Shown: positions 9,178 to 20,910 of the stretch, piece after piece
How the letters are laid out: each line of letters starts with the position of its first letter
Numbering within the stretch: position 1 is the stretch's first letter
Assembly: GCA_003671075.1 (NCBI GenBank)
Contig: QWPT01000002.1
Location: 1-64,000, forward strand
Length of the DNA: 64,000 nt
From: Planctomycetota bacterium
GTDB lineage: Bacteria; Planctomycetota; Phycisphaerae; Phycisphaerales; SM1A02
Reading direction: 5' to 3'
The notes under the pieces: model-generated
The model's input: only the letters and a program-made list of their open reading frames with translations
Database searches by the model: none
Told to the model about the DNA's origin: nothing
Translations under genes and position numbers: made by a program

Positions 9178-9639
9178 TTAGGCGCTCATGCGCGCGGCCT
9201 TGGCCCGCATTGCGCTGGCGACCAGTCGCGCCCAACCGCCTCGAAGGGCCGTCGCTGCATGGGCAAGTCGCGCGTCGGCATCGCGATCGGTGCGGGAGAC
9301 GAGCAGGCGTCGGCGATAGACGATTGAACTGGCTTCAAGCACGGCGATCGAAGTCGCGGCGAGCTCGCGTTGAGCGGTGTTTCCCGTTGCCGCGAGCAGC
9401 TCGCAGGCCTCGAGCGCGCGAAGGTAGTCGTCGCGTTCAGCGAATCCGAAGCAGAAGAGCTCGACCGGGTTTCCTGGCACCGACAACGGACCGCTTTCCA
9501 TTTCCGACTTCGTGGGCAGCAACCCATCACCACGGCGCGCACGATCCAGCACTTGGATCAGCACGGGATCTGTCTCGTCGCCGAGGGCGGCGAGGAGCCG
9601 TAATGAGGAATCTGTGTCGACGAAGTCGTCCATAGCCAT
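9178..9639 (-). CDS. Hypothetical protein
   Basis: 153-aa ORF, no recognised family; compatible with adjacent minus-strand genes. Confidence 0.5.
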   Translation of the reverse strand: MAMDDFVDTDSSLRLLAALGDETDPVLIQVLDRARRGDGLLPTKSEMESGPLSVPGNPVELFCFGFAERDDYLRALEACELLAATGNTAQRELAATSIAVLEASSIVYRRRLLVSRTDRDADARLAHAATALRGGWARLVASAMRAKAARMSA

Positions 9640-9673
9640 CGGGTCGGGTTGTGTAATACGGTCTGCCGTGATC

Positions 9674-10405
9674 TCAAGCGGGTCGGAGTGCGCGCATCAG
9701 GCGCGCAATCTCATCATCAAGCTCATCTTCGGTCGCGCCGTCCTTCAGGAGGAGGTCGACGACCGCTTGTCGAAATCGAATGGAGGCGGTTCGGACCATA
9801 CTGGCCGACTGTCCTCCGCTCACTTTGAAGCTCTCGGCGATGTCCGCGTATGACGCGCCACCGACGAAGTGTTTTTCAAACATGTCCCAATGGGTCTCAA
9901 ACCCCTCTTGGATGCACCGATCTCGCGCGGCGCCAGCGGCACTGCGCACCATAGATGCGGCCCACACTCGGTCAAACTCCTCACCGGCGCTCTTGGCATC
10001 GGCGATCGGTTCAATCGAAGATGCTCCCGAGAGCGTGTCAACGCGCTCGGACTTCCTGCGGCGAGCCTCTTCTTGAAGAAAGAAGAGGAAGCCGTTGATC
10101 AGCCAGCGGCGAAGGGGCAGGCCACTGTCTATCCATTTCTCGAAATACGCCGTCTGCGCTAGGCGCGACGCGAAGAAGCCCGAAACGAGGTCCTTCGGCG
10201 TGCTTAACGATCGAAAGCTCGAGCCCGCGACATAGTTGCTGAGCGGCTCGGTATAGGTCTCCATCACATACGCGTTGATTCGTGAAACTCCAGCGCTACC
10301 TTGTGCCAATTGAGCGACCAACCAACCGCGCTGCGTTGCTGGGAACGAATCGCGCTTCTGGGAGGGCGGAATTGCCTGTGATGAGTTCAAGTCTGGTTCG
10401 CGCAT
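9674..10405 (-). CDS. Putative sigma-70/ECF-like sigma factor (divergent)
   Basis: In-frame ATG at 10405; LVAQLAQGSAGVSRINAYVMETYTEPLSNYV...DLVSGFFASRLAQ...LRRWLINGFLFFLQEEARRRK resembles region 2; HFVGGASYADIAESFKVSGGQSASMVRTASIRFRQAV resembles region 4. Confidence 0.6.
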   Translation of the reverse strand: MREPDLNSSQAIPPSQKRDSFPATQRGWLVAQLAQGSAGVSRINAYVMETYTEPLSNYVAGSSFRSLSTPKDLVSGFFASRLAQTAYFEKWIDSGLPLRRWLINGFLFFLQEEARRRKSERVDTLSGASSIEPIADAKSAGEEFDRVWAASMVRSAAGAARDRCIQEGFETHWDMFEKHFVGGASYADIAESFKVSGGQSASMVRTASIRFRQAVVDLLLKDGATEDELDDEIARLMRALRPA

Positions 10406-10516
10406 CGCTTTAGTGGTGCGATATCGGCAAACGACCGCCCTGTGGTCGCCTCCTCTGTTGGAGAAGAGAGGAAACAGTCCGAGACTTTGCGCAAGAAACT
10501 CGGACTTGAACAAGAC

Positions 10517-12505
10517 TTAGGCGAGTTGGCGCAGGCCCGCGGCCGCATCACTGGCCAGCGGCGCCGCCGAAACCGGGGTGCCGACGGCCCGACGCATCCA
10601 TAAATCAGGCGTCAGGGATCCCAGCGAGGTGATGCGCTTGGTTTCGGTCGCAAGATCCTTGCCGCGCATGTAGGAGCGAATCTGGTGGCTCATCATGTGC
10701 CCGAGCGTGTAGTCGGGCAGATAGAGCGGGTGCCCGATCATGTGCTGGTAGGCAGCGAGAATCCTATAACCGTCCTTACCGAAGTCGCGTTCGTAGAAAC
10801 GAGTCCAGAGATCGTCGGCGATACGAAGAACTTCGGTGCGCAAGGCGGCCGCGGTGGCCTCGGGGTTGGCATAGAGCCAGCGCCAGGCACGCAGTTCGAG
10901 CAGCGACGGACCAGCGATCTGGCATGCCGAAAGCATGGTGATCACCGAGTCAACGGCGAACTGCTTGTCCAGCTCCGCGGCGTCCTCCATCCCGAGCACG
11001 CGCTTGGCGAGCGACTGGTAGAGGAACGCGAACGCCTCGGTGCAGGCGGTATTGGGCACGCCGCGCAGGGCGGGGCGGCTGACAAAGTAGGTCGAGCAAA
11101 GCTGTTCAAGGTTGTGGCCGAGCTCGTGCATGGCGGTGTCGAAGCCGTCCCAACCCAGTTCGTTATCGAGGCTCGAAGTGCGCAGCCAGGCGCCGTAGCC
11201 CTCGAGATGCGGACGCATGGCGTGGCCCGCGCCCTTGGCGACCTCGACCTTGATGCGAGTGCCGAGGAAATCGGCATCGGCGGCGCTGAATCCCAGCTCG
11301 CGCAGCACGGTGGGCAGCTTGCTCTCGAACTCCTTGACATTGGCAAAGCGCTGCTTCACCGCGGCGTTCATCTCATCGGCGGGCTTGGCCTCAACGATGT
11401 CCTCGAAGTAGATGTCAAACGGCTCGAGCGCGCGGCCGAGGCGCTTGGCGAGGAAGGCGGCGAGATCCTTGCGGACCGGCGCCTCAAGCAACGCGATCAT
11501 GAGCTGCTCAACCTCGCTCTCGGGCATTTCGCGCTCGAGGGCGAATTTGCGCGCAATCGCCGTGGGCTCGTTGGGATAGAGCGGGTCAAACTCGCGTGCC
11601 ATGCGAAAGTTCGCGATCCAACGCTCGTAGCGCACCAGCCCGAGGAGCTCGCCAGGATCGCCGCCGGCAACGGTGTTCTTCTCAGGATTCCAGTCACGCT
11701 TCTCTTCGCCCGACATGACCCGCGCGGGGATAGTGCCGTCGATATGGCGCGCCATCACCCATGAAAGCGCGCGCTGCTTGGCCAGACCGTTAGGGTCGCC
11801 GTAGCCGGCCTTGATCTCCTCGCGCACCAGCCAGTGTGCGATCAGCTTGCGGTCGGCTTCGAACCAGCGCTTGCCATTGGCATCGACCATGCCTCCAACG
11901 GGCACATGGAAATGGCTTACGAAACTGCCCGATTCGAACGAAACCTTGCGCGCGCGGTCAGCGAGATCGACGGGAATGCGCGGGCCGAAATTCTGCGCGA
12001 CTCGCGCGGCCGCCCAGCCCGCATCGTTCCACGCCGGGCCATCAGCAAGCATGATCGCTAAGGTCGGACGCGCAAAATTCAGCAGGCAGAGGTGGGCGAC
12101 CTTCTGCTTGTACATCTGCTCGGAGAGGTCGGGCGACGGATCGAACTGCGCAAGGATGTCGTCGACACCAGGAAACTCGTCGCCGCGCAGATCGTGGTGG
12201 CGGCGCAGCGTGCGGCGCATTTCGTAGAGGTGGCCGTCGATCTGCTCGAGGGCGCTCTCGAGCCGCGCGAGCAGACGGGTGCGCTCGGCGGCGTCCGACA
12301 CGAAATGCTTGGTGCAGAAGTCCTCAAATGCCGCGGCGTCTCCGTCCTTGGCGCTCCATCGCGCGGCAACGCGCGCAACGCCCGCCTCAATCGCGGCGCG
12401 CTGGGTTTCGCCGTGCTTTGCAAGCAGATTTGCGATCGCTCGCGTCGGGGCATCGGCAAGCGTGAATGGAGCAACGGCATCGGCGGTGGCGGTGGCGATC
12501 GTCAT
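10517..12505 (-). CDS. HExxH zinc metallopeptidase (gluzincin, M3-like)
   Basis: DGFDTAMHELGHNLEQL with downstream TEAFAFLYQ; start reassigned to ATG at 12505. Confidence 0.7.
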   Translation of the reverse strand: MTIATATADAVAPFTLADAPTRAIANLLAKHGETQRAAIEAGVARVAARWSAKDGDAAAFEDFCTKHFVSDAAERTRLLARLESALEQIDGHLYEMRRTLRRHHDLRGDEFPGVDDILAQFDPSPDLSEQMYKQKVAHLCLLNFARPTLAIMLADGPAWNDAGWAAARVAQNFGPRIPVDLADRARKVSFESGSFVSHFHVPVGGMVDANGKRWFEADRKLIAHWLVREEIKAGYGDPNGLAKQRALSWVMARHIDGTIPARVMSGEEKRDWNPEKNTVAGGDPGELLGLVRYERWIANFRMAREFDPLYPNEPTAIARKFALEREMPESEVEQLMIALLEAPVRKDLAAFLAKRLGRALEPFDIYFEDIVEAKPADEMNAAVKQRFANVKEFESKLPTVLRELGFSAADADFLGTRIKVEVAKGAGHAMRPHLEGYGAWLRTSSLDNELGWDGFDTAMHELGHNLEQLCSTYFVSRPALRGVPNTACTEAFAFLYQSLAKRVLGMEDAAELDKQFAVDSVITMLSACQIAGPSLLELRAWRWLYANPEATAAALRTEVLRIADDLWTRFYERDFGKDGYRILAAYQHMIGHPLYLPDYTLGHMMSHQIRSYMRGKDLATETKRITSLGSLTPDLWMRRAVGTPVSAAPLASDAAAGLRQLA

Positions 12506-12565
12506 GCGCGGAGGGTATTCGCCCGCGCGCCTTGAGGGAAGGCGCTGAATCGCCACAATGCGCCG

Positions 12566-12925
12566 ATGCTTCGCTTCCAGCAAATCCTTTGCATCGTCAC
12601 GCTTTCAGCTTTCTGCGCCTGTGCATCGGAGCGGGTCGTTCACGGCTTTCGCGCGGTGGAACCTGGGATGACGCAAGTCGAGGTGATCGATCTGCTCGGC
12701 GAGCCGAGTTCGAGGTGGTCGCTCAGCCAGCAACTCGACGGACGCGTCGGCGAGCGTTTGCAGTGGGGCGATGGGGCCTCGAGCCTGGCGTCGAGCGCGA
12801 TGTTTCGCGGCGACCCCGAGCGAGCGTACTCGGTGGTCTTCGACGGGCAGGGAAAGGTGGTCTCCAAGACCGAGCCAACTTGGGTCGAGGAAACCAAAGC
12901 CGGCGCAATGGTCGACAAGCCATGA
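12566..12925 (+). CDS. Small SmpA/BamE-like lipoprotein
   Basis: N-terminal LSAFCAC lipobox-like; VEPGMTQVEVIDLLGEPSS. Confidence 0.6.
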   Translation: MLRFQQILCIVTLSAFCACASERVVHGFRAVEPGMTQVEVIDLLGEPSSRWSLSQQLDGRVGERLQWGDGASSLASSAMFRGDPERAYSVVFDGQGKVVSKTEPTWVEETKAGAMVDKP

Positions 12926-12986
12926 CATCGAGCCGCGCGCTCGACTTTGCGCGTACAACATCGGGGCGCACCGCTGGAGTTGACCC

Positions 12987-13826
12987 ATGACCTATCACAT
13001 CCGCACCGAAGCTGGGGTCGAGTTTGGCCCCGTGACCGCCAATCAGCTTCGCGACGGCGCGCGGGCGGGAACGATTTCACGCCGTGATCTGGTGCGGCCT
13101 GACGGCTCGGTCGATTGGTTTCGCGCGGACAAGGTTCGCGGATTGGATTTTTCCGCCGAGATCGTGGTTGCTGATGGACTCGGAGTGAAAGCGGAGACGC
13201 CGCAACTGCTCACGCCGCCGCAGTCGCTCACGCCGCCGCAGTTGCCTGTTGCGCGGGCGAATCCGAACGATGCGCTGCTTCGTCACATCGAGCCGCTGGT
13301 GTTGCGTGGTTTCAATGTGCGCAAACTCGAGGGCGAGGAGGTTGTGGCGATCGACACCCAGACTTTCCTCGACACTTTCCGCGTTTCGATCGCCGCCGCG
13401 CTCATCGGCCGGCGCGGCATTCTTGTGCTCACCAACCGTCGGCTCTTCATCGCCAACGCCACCATCTCCACCCGTTCGCTGCAGTCGGTCTACCTCGAGC
13501 GCATCGATCGGCTGGGCTTCGGTGGTCGGATATCGCTTGCGTACTTTCTCATCGGCATCTTGCTTGCGCTGACGGGCAGCGCCATCGCGTTTGGCTCGGG
13601 AGTGATCGCGGTGGCGACGGGCGGCGCATACGGGCTGGCCCCCAACATTGTTGCGGTGCCGCTCGTGGCGATCGGCGTGATTCTGATTCTGCTCGCGCGC
13701 TTGCGTGCGTTGGAGATTGGCGTCGCGTCGGCCAACATCATCTACGCCAAGCGCTCCCTCGACTTCGACACTCTCGCGCGCATCGACGAGGCGCGCGACG
13801 CCGCGATCACTTCGAGATCTGGCTGA
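12987..13826 (+). CDS. GYF_2-domain membrane protein
   Basis: YHIRTEAGVEFGPVTANQLRDGARAGTISRRDLVRPDGSVDWFRADKV; two hydrophobic helices in the C-terminal half. Confidence 0.65.
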   Translation: MTYHIRTEAGVEFGPVTANQLRDGARAGTISRRDLVRPDGSVDWFRADKVRGLDFSAEIVVADGLGVKAETPQLLTPPQSLTPPQLPVARANPNDALLRHIEPLVLRGFNVRKLEGEEVVAIDTQTFLDTFRVSIAAALIGRRGILVLTNRRLFIANATISTRSLQSVYLERIDRLGFGGRISLAYFLIGILLALTGSAIAFGSGVIAVATGGAYGLAPNIVAVPLVAIGVILILLARLRALEIGVASANIIYAKRSLDFDTLARIDEARDAAITSRSG

Positions 13827-14577
13827 TGATGCCGTCGGCCCACATGTCGTAGCCCTTGGGCGTCAGGTGCAGCGCGTCGGGCATGATGTCTTTCGAGATC
13901 GAGCCGTCATCGTTGATGAAGGTGTCGCCGACGGCGTTGACCATGTAGTGGCTCTTTCCGCCGTGTTTCGCGGCATCTTCGCGCACGAACGCGCGCAGTG
14001 CCTGATTGATTTGGCAGACGTCACCGCGCATGGCGTGGAACTGTTCGCCGCGCGGAAAAATCTCGAGGATGTGAATCGTCGCGCCATCGCACTGGCTCGC
14101 GATCATTTCGGCAACCGCGCGAACGCCGGCGAGAGTCTGCGCGGCGTTGCTCGTTCCGTGGCCGAGGTTGTTGGTGCCGATCAGCAGCACGACATGCTTG
14201 GCCTTGAGGCGCGTGAGCGGTGCCTGCGCGAGGCGATAGAGCACATTCTCGGTGCGGTCGCCAGAGTTGCCAAGATTGAGCGCACCCAGCGGCGCAATCC
14301 GCTTTGCCCAGACATCCTTGCCCGGATCTTCCCACGACTGCGTGATCGAGTCGCCGACGAAGATCACATTGACCGGCGCCGACTCTCGGGCGCGCTTGAT
14401 CAATTCAGCTTCGCGCTTGATCGCCCACTCGTCACTCCGCGCCGCGGGTACCAGCGAAGTCGCAGGTGTTGCGGGCGGCGTCTTCGCATCTTGCGGCGAG
14501 GCAACGCCTGCGCCAACGGAGAGCACCGCGATGCCAGCAAGGAAGAACGCGAGCGAGAGGGTGGAGGCAAGTTGCAT
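13807..14577 (-). CDS. SGNH/GDSL hydrolase
   Basis: VIFVGDSITQSW, NLGNSGDRTENVLYRL, IGTNNLGHG; signal peptide. Confidence 0.85.
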   Translation of the reverse strand: MQLASTLSLAFFLAGIAVLSVGAGVASPQDAKTPPATPATSLVPAARSDEWAIKREAELIKRARESAPVNVIFVGDSITQSWEDPGKDVWAKRIAPLGALNLGNSGDRTENVLYRLAQAPLTRLKAKHVVLLIGTNNLGHGTSNAAQTLAGVRAVAEMIASQCDGATIHILEIFPRGEQFHAMRGDVCQINQALRAFVREDAAKHGGKSHYMVNAVGDTFINDDGSISKDIMPDALHLTPKGYDMWADGIISQISK

Positions 14578-14586
14578 CGGCGCAGT

Positions 14587-14625
14587 CTAAAAACAACGCG
14601 CCCGCGTGGGTGAGACGCGGGCGCG
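14587..14625 (-). terminator. Intrinsic terminator downstream of the minus-strand dockerin-tailed protease
   Basis: Minus strand cgcgcccgcgt-ctcaccc-acgcgggcgcg followed by ttgttttt. Confidence 0.8.
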
Positions 14626-14655
14626 GAGTTTGATCAATCAGAATTGCGCTTTCGT

Positions 14656-16977
14656 TTACGGGCAGGCGCCCCAACCGTTCAGGATCAGCGCCAAGTCGCC
14701 GGCGTCAACCGCGCCGCTCGCGTCAAGATCGGCTGCGCATCCAGTGCACGGTCCCCAGGCGTTCAGGAGCGCCGCAAGGTCGCCCGCGTCGACCGCACCA
14801 CTTCGGTCGATGTCGCTCGGGCACGGTGGAGCCGACGGTGTGCAGCTGAAGCTCACCGTTCCCGCGCCACCCACGACAGCCTTGCTGCCGATGCGCACGT
14901 AGTACTGGCCGATGTCGGTCGAGGTAAAGCTCACCGTGCTGGTCAGTGCCGTGCAACCAACTCCATTGTCGTTGCAGGCGATGACCGTCGATGCTGCGGT
15001 GGGGCAGCTCAGTCCCGATGCGTAGACGATGATGCGGGTGTCGAATGCAGCGAGGCCGCAAGTCGAAATCGTCGAAGTGCCGTTGCACTCGGGAATAAAG
15101 CGGTACCAGACATCCTTGTTCAAGGTCGCGCCCGCACCGTCGGTGCAGCTCGCGGCAACCGCGAGGGTTCCGTTGGTGGCACCAGCCGTGTTGAACGGAT
15201 AGTTGCCGACCAGAACCGCCTCCGCGCTCAGGCAGTCGTCGTTGTTCGGCGGCGGCGTGACCACGCTGTAGGTGAGCGAGTAGATGTTCCGTGTTCCGCC
15301 GCCAAGGAAGACGCGCAAGAGCAGCGTGTTCGATGCGGTGTTGTTCAGGAAAGTGAACGACTCATTGCTCACATTTGCCAGACGCTGGAGTACCGGCGTG
15401 GTTGCACACGCGGAGTAGACCTCGAAGTCCACATCGCCGTTGGCGGTGGTGTAGGTCGAACTTACGGTCATCGTCGAGCCCACGGCCACCGAGAGCGAGT
15501 ACCAGTCTTCGTCGAGTCGCTTCACGATGAGCCCAGGCAGGGCTGTTCCCGCGCTCACGGCCCGCGCCGTAGCGCAAGTGTCGTTCTGCTCCTGAGCGTC
15601 GTCGGTGCCGGCAGCCAGAAAGGCAGCGAATCCGCCGTTGTTTACCGCAAGATCCCAGCGGCCGTAGCCGTCGGTACCACCGAGATTGGTGCACGCGCTT
15701 GAGCCACAGGTCAGCACTCCATACATGCGGCGGTCGCTGGTGCGGTAGATCGCGCTACCTGAGGAGCCACCTTCGGTGATGCCGTTGCTCCACGACATCG
15801 AAGTCCAGTTGGTCGTGGGTGTGCCGCAGTTGAAGCTCGCGGCGTTCTTAGTGCCGAAGGAAATTGCTTGCTCGGTGCCGCTGGGATAGTGGATGCCAGT
15901 CGACGCGGTTCCGGTCGGGACACTTGCATTCGTCCATCCAGCCCAGAACACGGTCGTAGGAAGGATCGGCCGCGCCATAAGCAGCGTGGAGTCGCTCCCA
16001 AGATAGGTGCCGGTCAGGTCCGAACCAATGACCGAGCTACCCGCCTGCACGATGCCGGCGCCGCAGACGGTTCGGCGGAAGAAGAAGATGAACTGGCAAC
16101 TGTTGGCCTCGGCGGACGTGGAGATGCAGTGGTTGGCGGTAGAAACATATGGAGTTTCGTCGGCCGCGGTCGTTGCCATCAACTGACCAGAGCAGAGGAA
16201 ACTTCCGCCACCTGAGGTGAAGACCAACTTGCAGGCAGCGTTGGATTCGTTGGCCCACGCTGGGAAGCAGATCGGGTCGTTGCTGCAACCAGCGGCAACG
16301 CCACCGTCGCCGCCCGCATCGAGCGCGCGAAAGATGTCGCGGTAGCCGTGCTCGTAGTTGACGCCTGTGAAGGGCAGACCCTTCACGCGCTGTCCATGCG
16401 GAACGAACCACTCGATCATCGTGCGGTTGGAGCCAGTGCAGATTCCCCACGCGGTTCCGTTGCCGAATTCGCCAACGCCCTCGATCGGGCCGACGGTCGA
16501 CTCCGCAACGCCCGGCGCGGTGATCATCAGTTCTTGCCCAGCAGGGAGGTTGATGCCGGTGAGCTGGAGGCGCGAACTCAGCGCGTTGGGCGAGGAAACC
16601 TCGATACGCCAGAGCGAACCGCCGTTGACATCAATCCACTCGCCATGCTCGACCGACATGTTGACCGACTGCGCCACGCCGATACGCAGCGCGGTGTGGT
16701 GGGTGCCGGAGCCGTTGGCTTCATCCTGGAGCAGATAGAAATCGTGGTCTTCCATCGGCAAATCGAAGGCAGGCGCGGGGATCGCGTCAATGCCGTGGAG
16801 CGTGGAGAACGAGAGCGTCTCCACGGGCTGCCATGGGGCGCCGTGCAAACTGTGGCCCTGACTCTCGAGGAGCGGGAAAGCGCCGTCAGTCGCGGGCGAG
16901 CGAGGCTTACTTTTTTCCGCGAGCGCGATGGTGGCGGGAAGCAGCAGAATGGTCAGGGCGAGCAGGCATCGGCGCAT
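14656..16977 (-). CDS. Secreted trypsin-like serine endopeptidase with PPC-like domain and dockerin-like tail
   Basis: YVSTANHCIS, EGGSSGSAIYRTSD, PICFPAWANESNAACKLVF (lysyl-endopeptidase-like); DIDRSGAVDAGDLAALLNAWG...DLDASGAVDAGDLALILNGWGAC; start at ATG 16977. Confidence 0.8.
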   Translation of the reverse strand: MRRCLLALTILLLPATIALAEKSKPRSPATDGAFPLLESQGHSLHGAPWQPVETLSFSTLHGIDAIPAPAFDLPMEDHDFYLLQDEANGSGTHHTALRIGVAQSVNMSVEHGEWIDVNGGSLWRIEVSSPNALSSRLQLTGINLPAGQELMITAPGVAESTVGPIEGVGEFGNGTAWGICTGSNRTMIEWFVPHGQRVKGLPFTGVNYEHGYRDIFRALDAGGDGGVAAGCSNDPICFPAWANESNAACKLVFTSGGGSFLCSGQLMATTAADETPYVSTANHCISTSAEANSCQFIFFFRRTVCGAGIVQAGSSVIGSDLTGTYLGSDSTLLMARPILPTTVFWAGWTNASVPTGTASTGIHYPSGTEQAISFGTKNAASFNCGTPTTNWTSMSWSNGITEGGSSGSAIYRTSDRRMYGVLTCGSSACTNLGGTDGYGRWDLAVNNGGFAAFLAAGTDDAQEQNDTCATARAVSAGTALPGLIVKRLDEDWYSLSVAVGSTMTVSSTYTTANGDVDFEVYSACATTPVLQRLANVSNESFTFLNNTASNTLLLRVFLGGGTRNIYSLTYSVVTPPPNNDDCLSAEAVLVGNYPFNTAGATNGTLAVAASCTDGAGATLNKDVWYRFIPECNGTSTISTCGLAAFDTRIIVYASGLSCPTAASTVIACNDNGVGCTALTSTVSFTSTDIGQYYVRIGSKAVVGGAGTVSFSCTPSAPPCPSDIDRSGAVDAGDLAALLNAWGPCTGCAADLDASGAVDAGDLALILNGWGACP

Positions 16978-17220
16978 GGGGAACCTCAAATGTTTCAGGT
17001 GGATTGATTGCGATGGGACGCGCATTGAGAACATGATTCGCGACATGACCGTGGATGTTCCCGCGTACATGCTGATAAATCACGGACTTCAATAAACAAG
17101 GTTTAGTACAGTCGTGTTCAGGGCAACCTGTTCAATTCAAGCAAACAACAACAACAGCGCGGCCCACGCTGAGGCTTAAGTTTTACTCCAGATCGCGCTG
17201 AAATCAATTCAAATCAAGTA

Positions 17221-17252
17221 AAAGGACCCCAGTGATGAGCTGGGGTCCTTTT
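17221..17252. terminator. Intrinsic terminator downstream of atpD
   Basis: aaaggaccccag-tgatgag-ctggggtcctttt hairpin, A and T tracts on both sides. Confidence 0.85.
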
Positions 17253-17282
17253 GAATATTTTTCCAAGGTGATTGGCGCAGCG

Positions 17283-19272
<1,990 letters not shown>

Positions 19273-19389
19273 GCGCGTTGAGACTATACAGAAGCGTGCG
19301 CTTCTTGCTCGTGCATCGAGCAGGTTTGACGGAGTGCAGAACGATGGTCGGCAGGAAATGCCCGCGCGGATCACTTCTCAGACGACAAG

Positions 19390-20211
19390 TCACGCATCGC
19401 TGAGGTGGTCAACAGTCCGATCGAGATCGGTGCGCTCTAGATCTCGGCGAATCTGCTCCCAGCGGGCGGGCTCGACGGAGGAGTTGAGCAGGTACTCGAT
19501 GGAGTCGCGCGCTAGGGCAACGGTGGGCCGGTCGGCGGTCGGCAGCTTGGTCAACAGTTCATCGAGCCGATCAACGAGCTCGTCATAACGAGCGACTTCG
19601 CTGAGTTCGCCGCGATTGGAGGCGTTCTGAAATCCTTCTTTGCGAAGGTTGGTCAGGATCACGCTGGTGGAGTAGAGAAGTTGTCGGTCGTCGGCGTCGA
19701 GTGATGCGAGCTCAACGGCGTTTCGCGTGGGCGCGGGCACGGTTACGGGCACGCCGTCTGCCGCATTCTTTCCTCGGTCAGCAACGGCGAACTCGCCAGC
19801 GCCACCGGGCGCGAGACTCTTCGCGGATCCATCGGTTGGCCAGAGCATGATCGAGGCAAGCACGGCGGCGGCGATTCCCGCGGCGATTGCTGCACGGGGC
19901 AGCCAAACCCGGCGTTCGCGCAGGCCGATGGCGGCGAGCACATTGGCCTGCATTGCGCGCGTGTCGACGCTGGCAGTGCTGACATCGCGTTGGGCGGCGG
20001 CGAGATCAATCGCGAATTTTTCGCGCAGCGTCTCGTCGAGCGTTTCCGCGCGTTCCACCAAATCACGGCAAATTCCGCAGGAAACCAGATGGGTGTCCGC
20101 GCGGATCCGTTCGTCGCGGGTGAGTTCGTCGTCGAGGTAAGCAGACAGAGTGGCCTTAAGTTCGCTGCAGGCGATCGGGCTCGGTCGGGTGTTGTCGATG
20201 GTGCGGTTCAT
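19390..20211 (-). CDS. Zinc-finger anti-sigma factor
   Basis: N-terminal LSAYLDDELTRDERIRADTHLVSCGICRDLV (HxxxCxxC) and one transmembrane segment. Confidence 0.8.
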   Translation of the reverse strand: MNRTIDNTRPSPIACSELKATLSAYLDDELTRDERIRADTHLVSCGICRDLVERAETLDETLREKFAIDLAAAQRDVSTASVDTRAMQANVLAAIGLRERRVWLPRAAIAAGIAAAVLASIMLWPTDGSAKSLAPGGAGEFAVADRGKNAADGVPVTVPAPTRNAVELASLDADDRQLLYSTSVILTNLRKEGFQNASNRGELSEVARYDELVDRLDELLTKLPTADRPTVALARDSIEYLLNSSVEPARWEQIRRDLERTDLDRTVDHLSDA

Positions 20212-20250
20212 GGCTGCTGCTCCTTCAAGCGTGTCTCATGTGATCCGCAT

Positions 20251-20838
20251 TCAGCGGGAGGCGTCGCGCAGATTGTTGATGTTGAATTCGCTTGGGCGCG
20301 CGTTGGCATCGCTCGACTCGTCGAGCTCACCGAGCAGCGCAAGGCGCGCGCGGTTCAATCTGCTCATCACTGTGCCGACCGGCACGCCGAGGTGGTTGGC
20401 GATCGCTTCGTAAGAAAGCCCTTCGTTTACCCGCAGCATGATCATCGCGCGCTTCTCTGGTTCGAGGCGATCGAGCGCGCTGGTGACTCGGGCGAGATCC
20501 TCGCGGCGCGCGGTCTCCGCCCCTGGCCTTTCCGCGCGAACATCACGCGCGCTTCCCGACTCGTCGATCAGGGTCCAAGTGCGTCGCTTGCGTCGGATCG
20601 CGCTGATAGAGAGATTCGTCACCGTCGAACGCATCCAACTTGAGATCGCGGGCTCGCCGGCGTCGGGCGGCGACTTCCAAAGTCGGATGAAGCCTTCTTG
20701 CACGATCTCCTCTGCCTTGTGGCGATCGTGGCAGATGCCGAACGAAATTTGAATGAGGCTCGGAGTGAGCCGCTCGATCCAGTGTTTGAGCACCCGTTCT
20801 GAGAAAGGCTGTCCCATGATTGAAGACCTCCGATGCAC
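20251..20838 (-). CDS. ECF RNA polymerase sigma factor
   Basis: HDRHKAEEIVQEGFIRLWKSPP, SALDRLEPEKRAMIMLRVNEGLSYEAIANHLGVPVGTVMSRLNRAR. Confidence 0.9.
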   Translation of the reverse strand: MHRRSSIMGQPFSERVLKHWIERLTPSLIQISFGICHDRHKAEEIVQEGFIRLWKSPPDAGEPAISSWMRSTVTNLSISAIRRKRRTWTLIDESGSARDVRAERPGAETARREDLARVTSALDRLEPEKRAMIMLRVNEGLSYEAIANHLGVPVGTVMSRLNRARLALLGELDESSDANARPSEFNINNLRDASR

Positions 20839-20910
20839 GCTCTTTCACCGTCGGAAACCGCAAGGCGCGGCGCCCGCCGATCGACGCCGCCGCCGAGTCG
20901 GGCATTCCCG

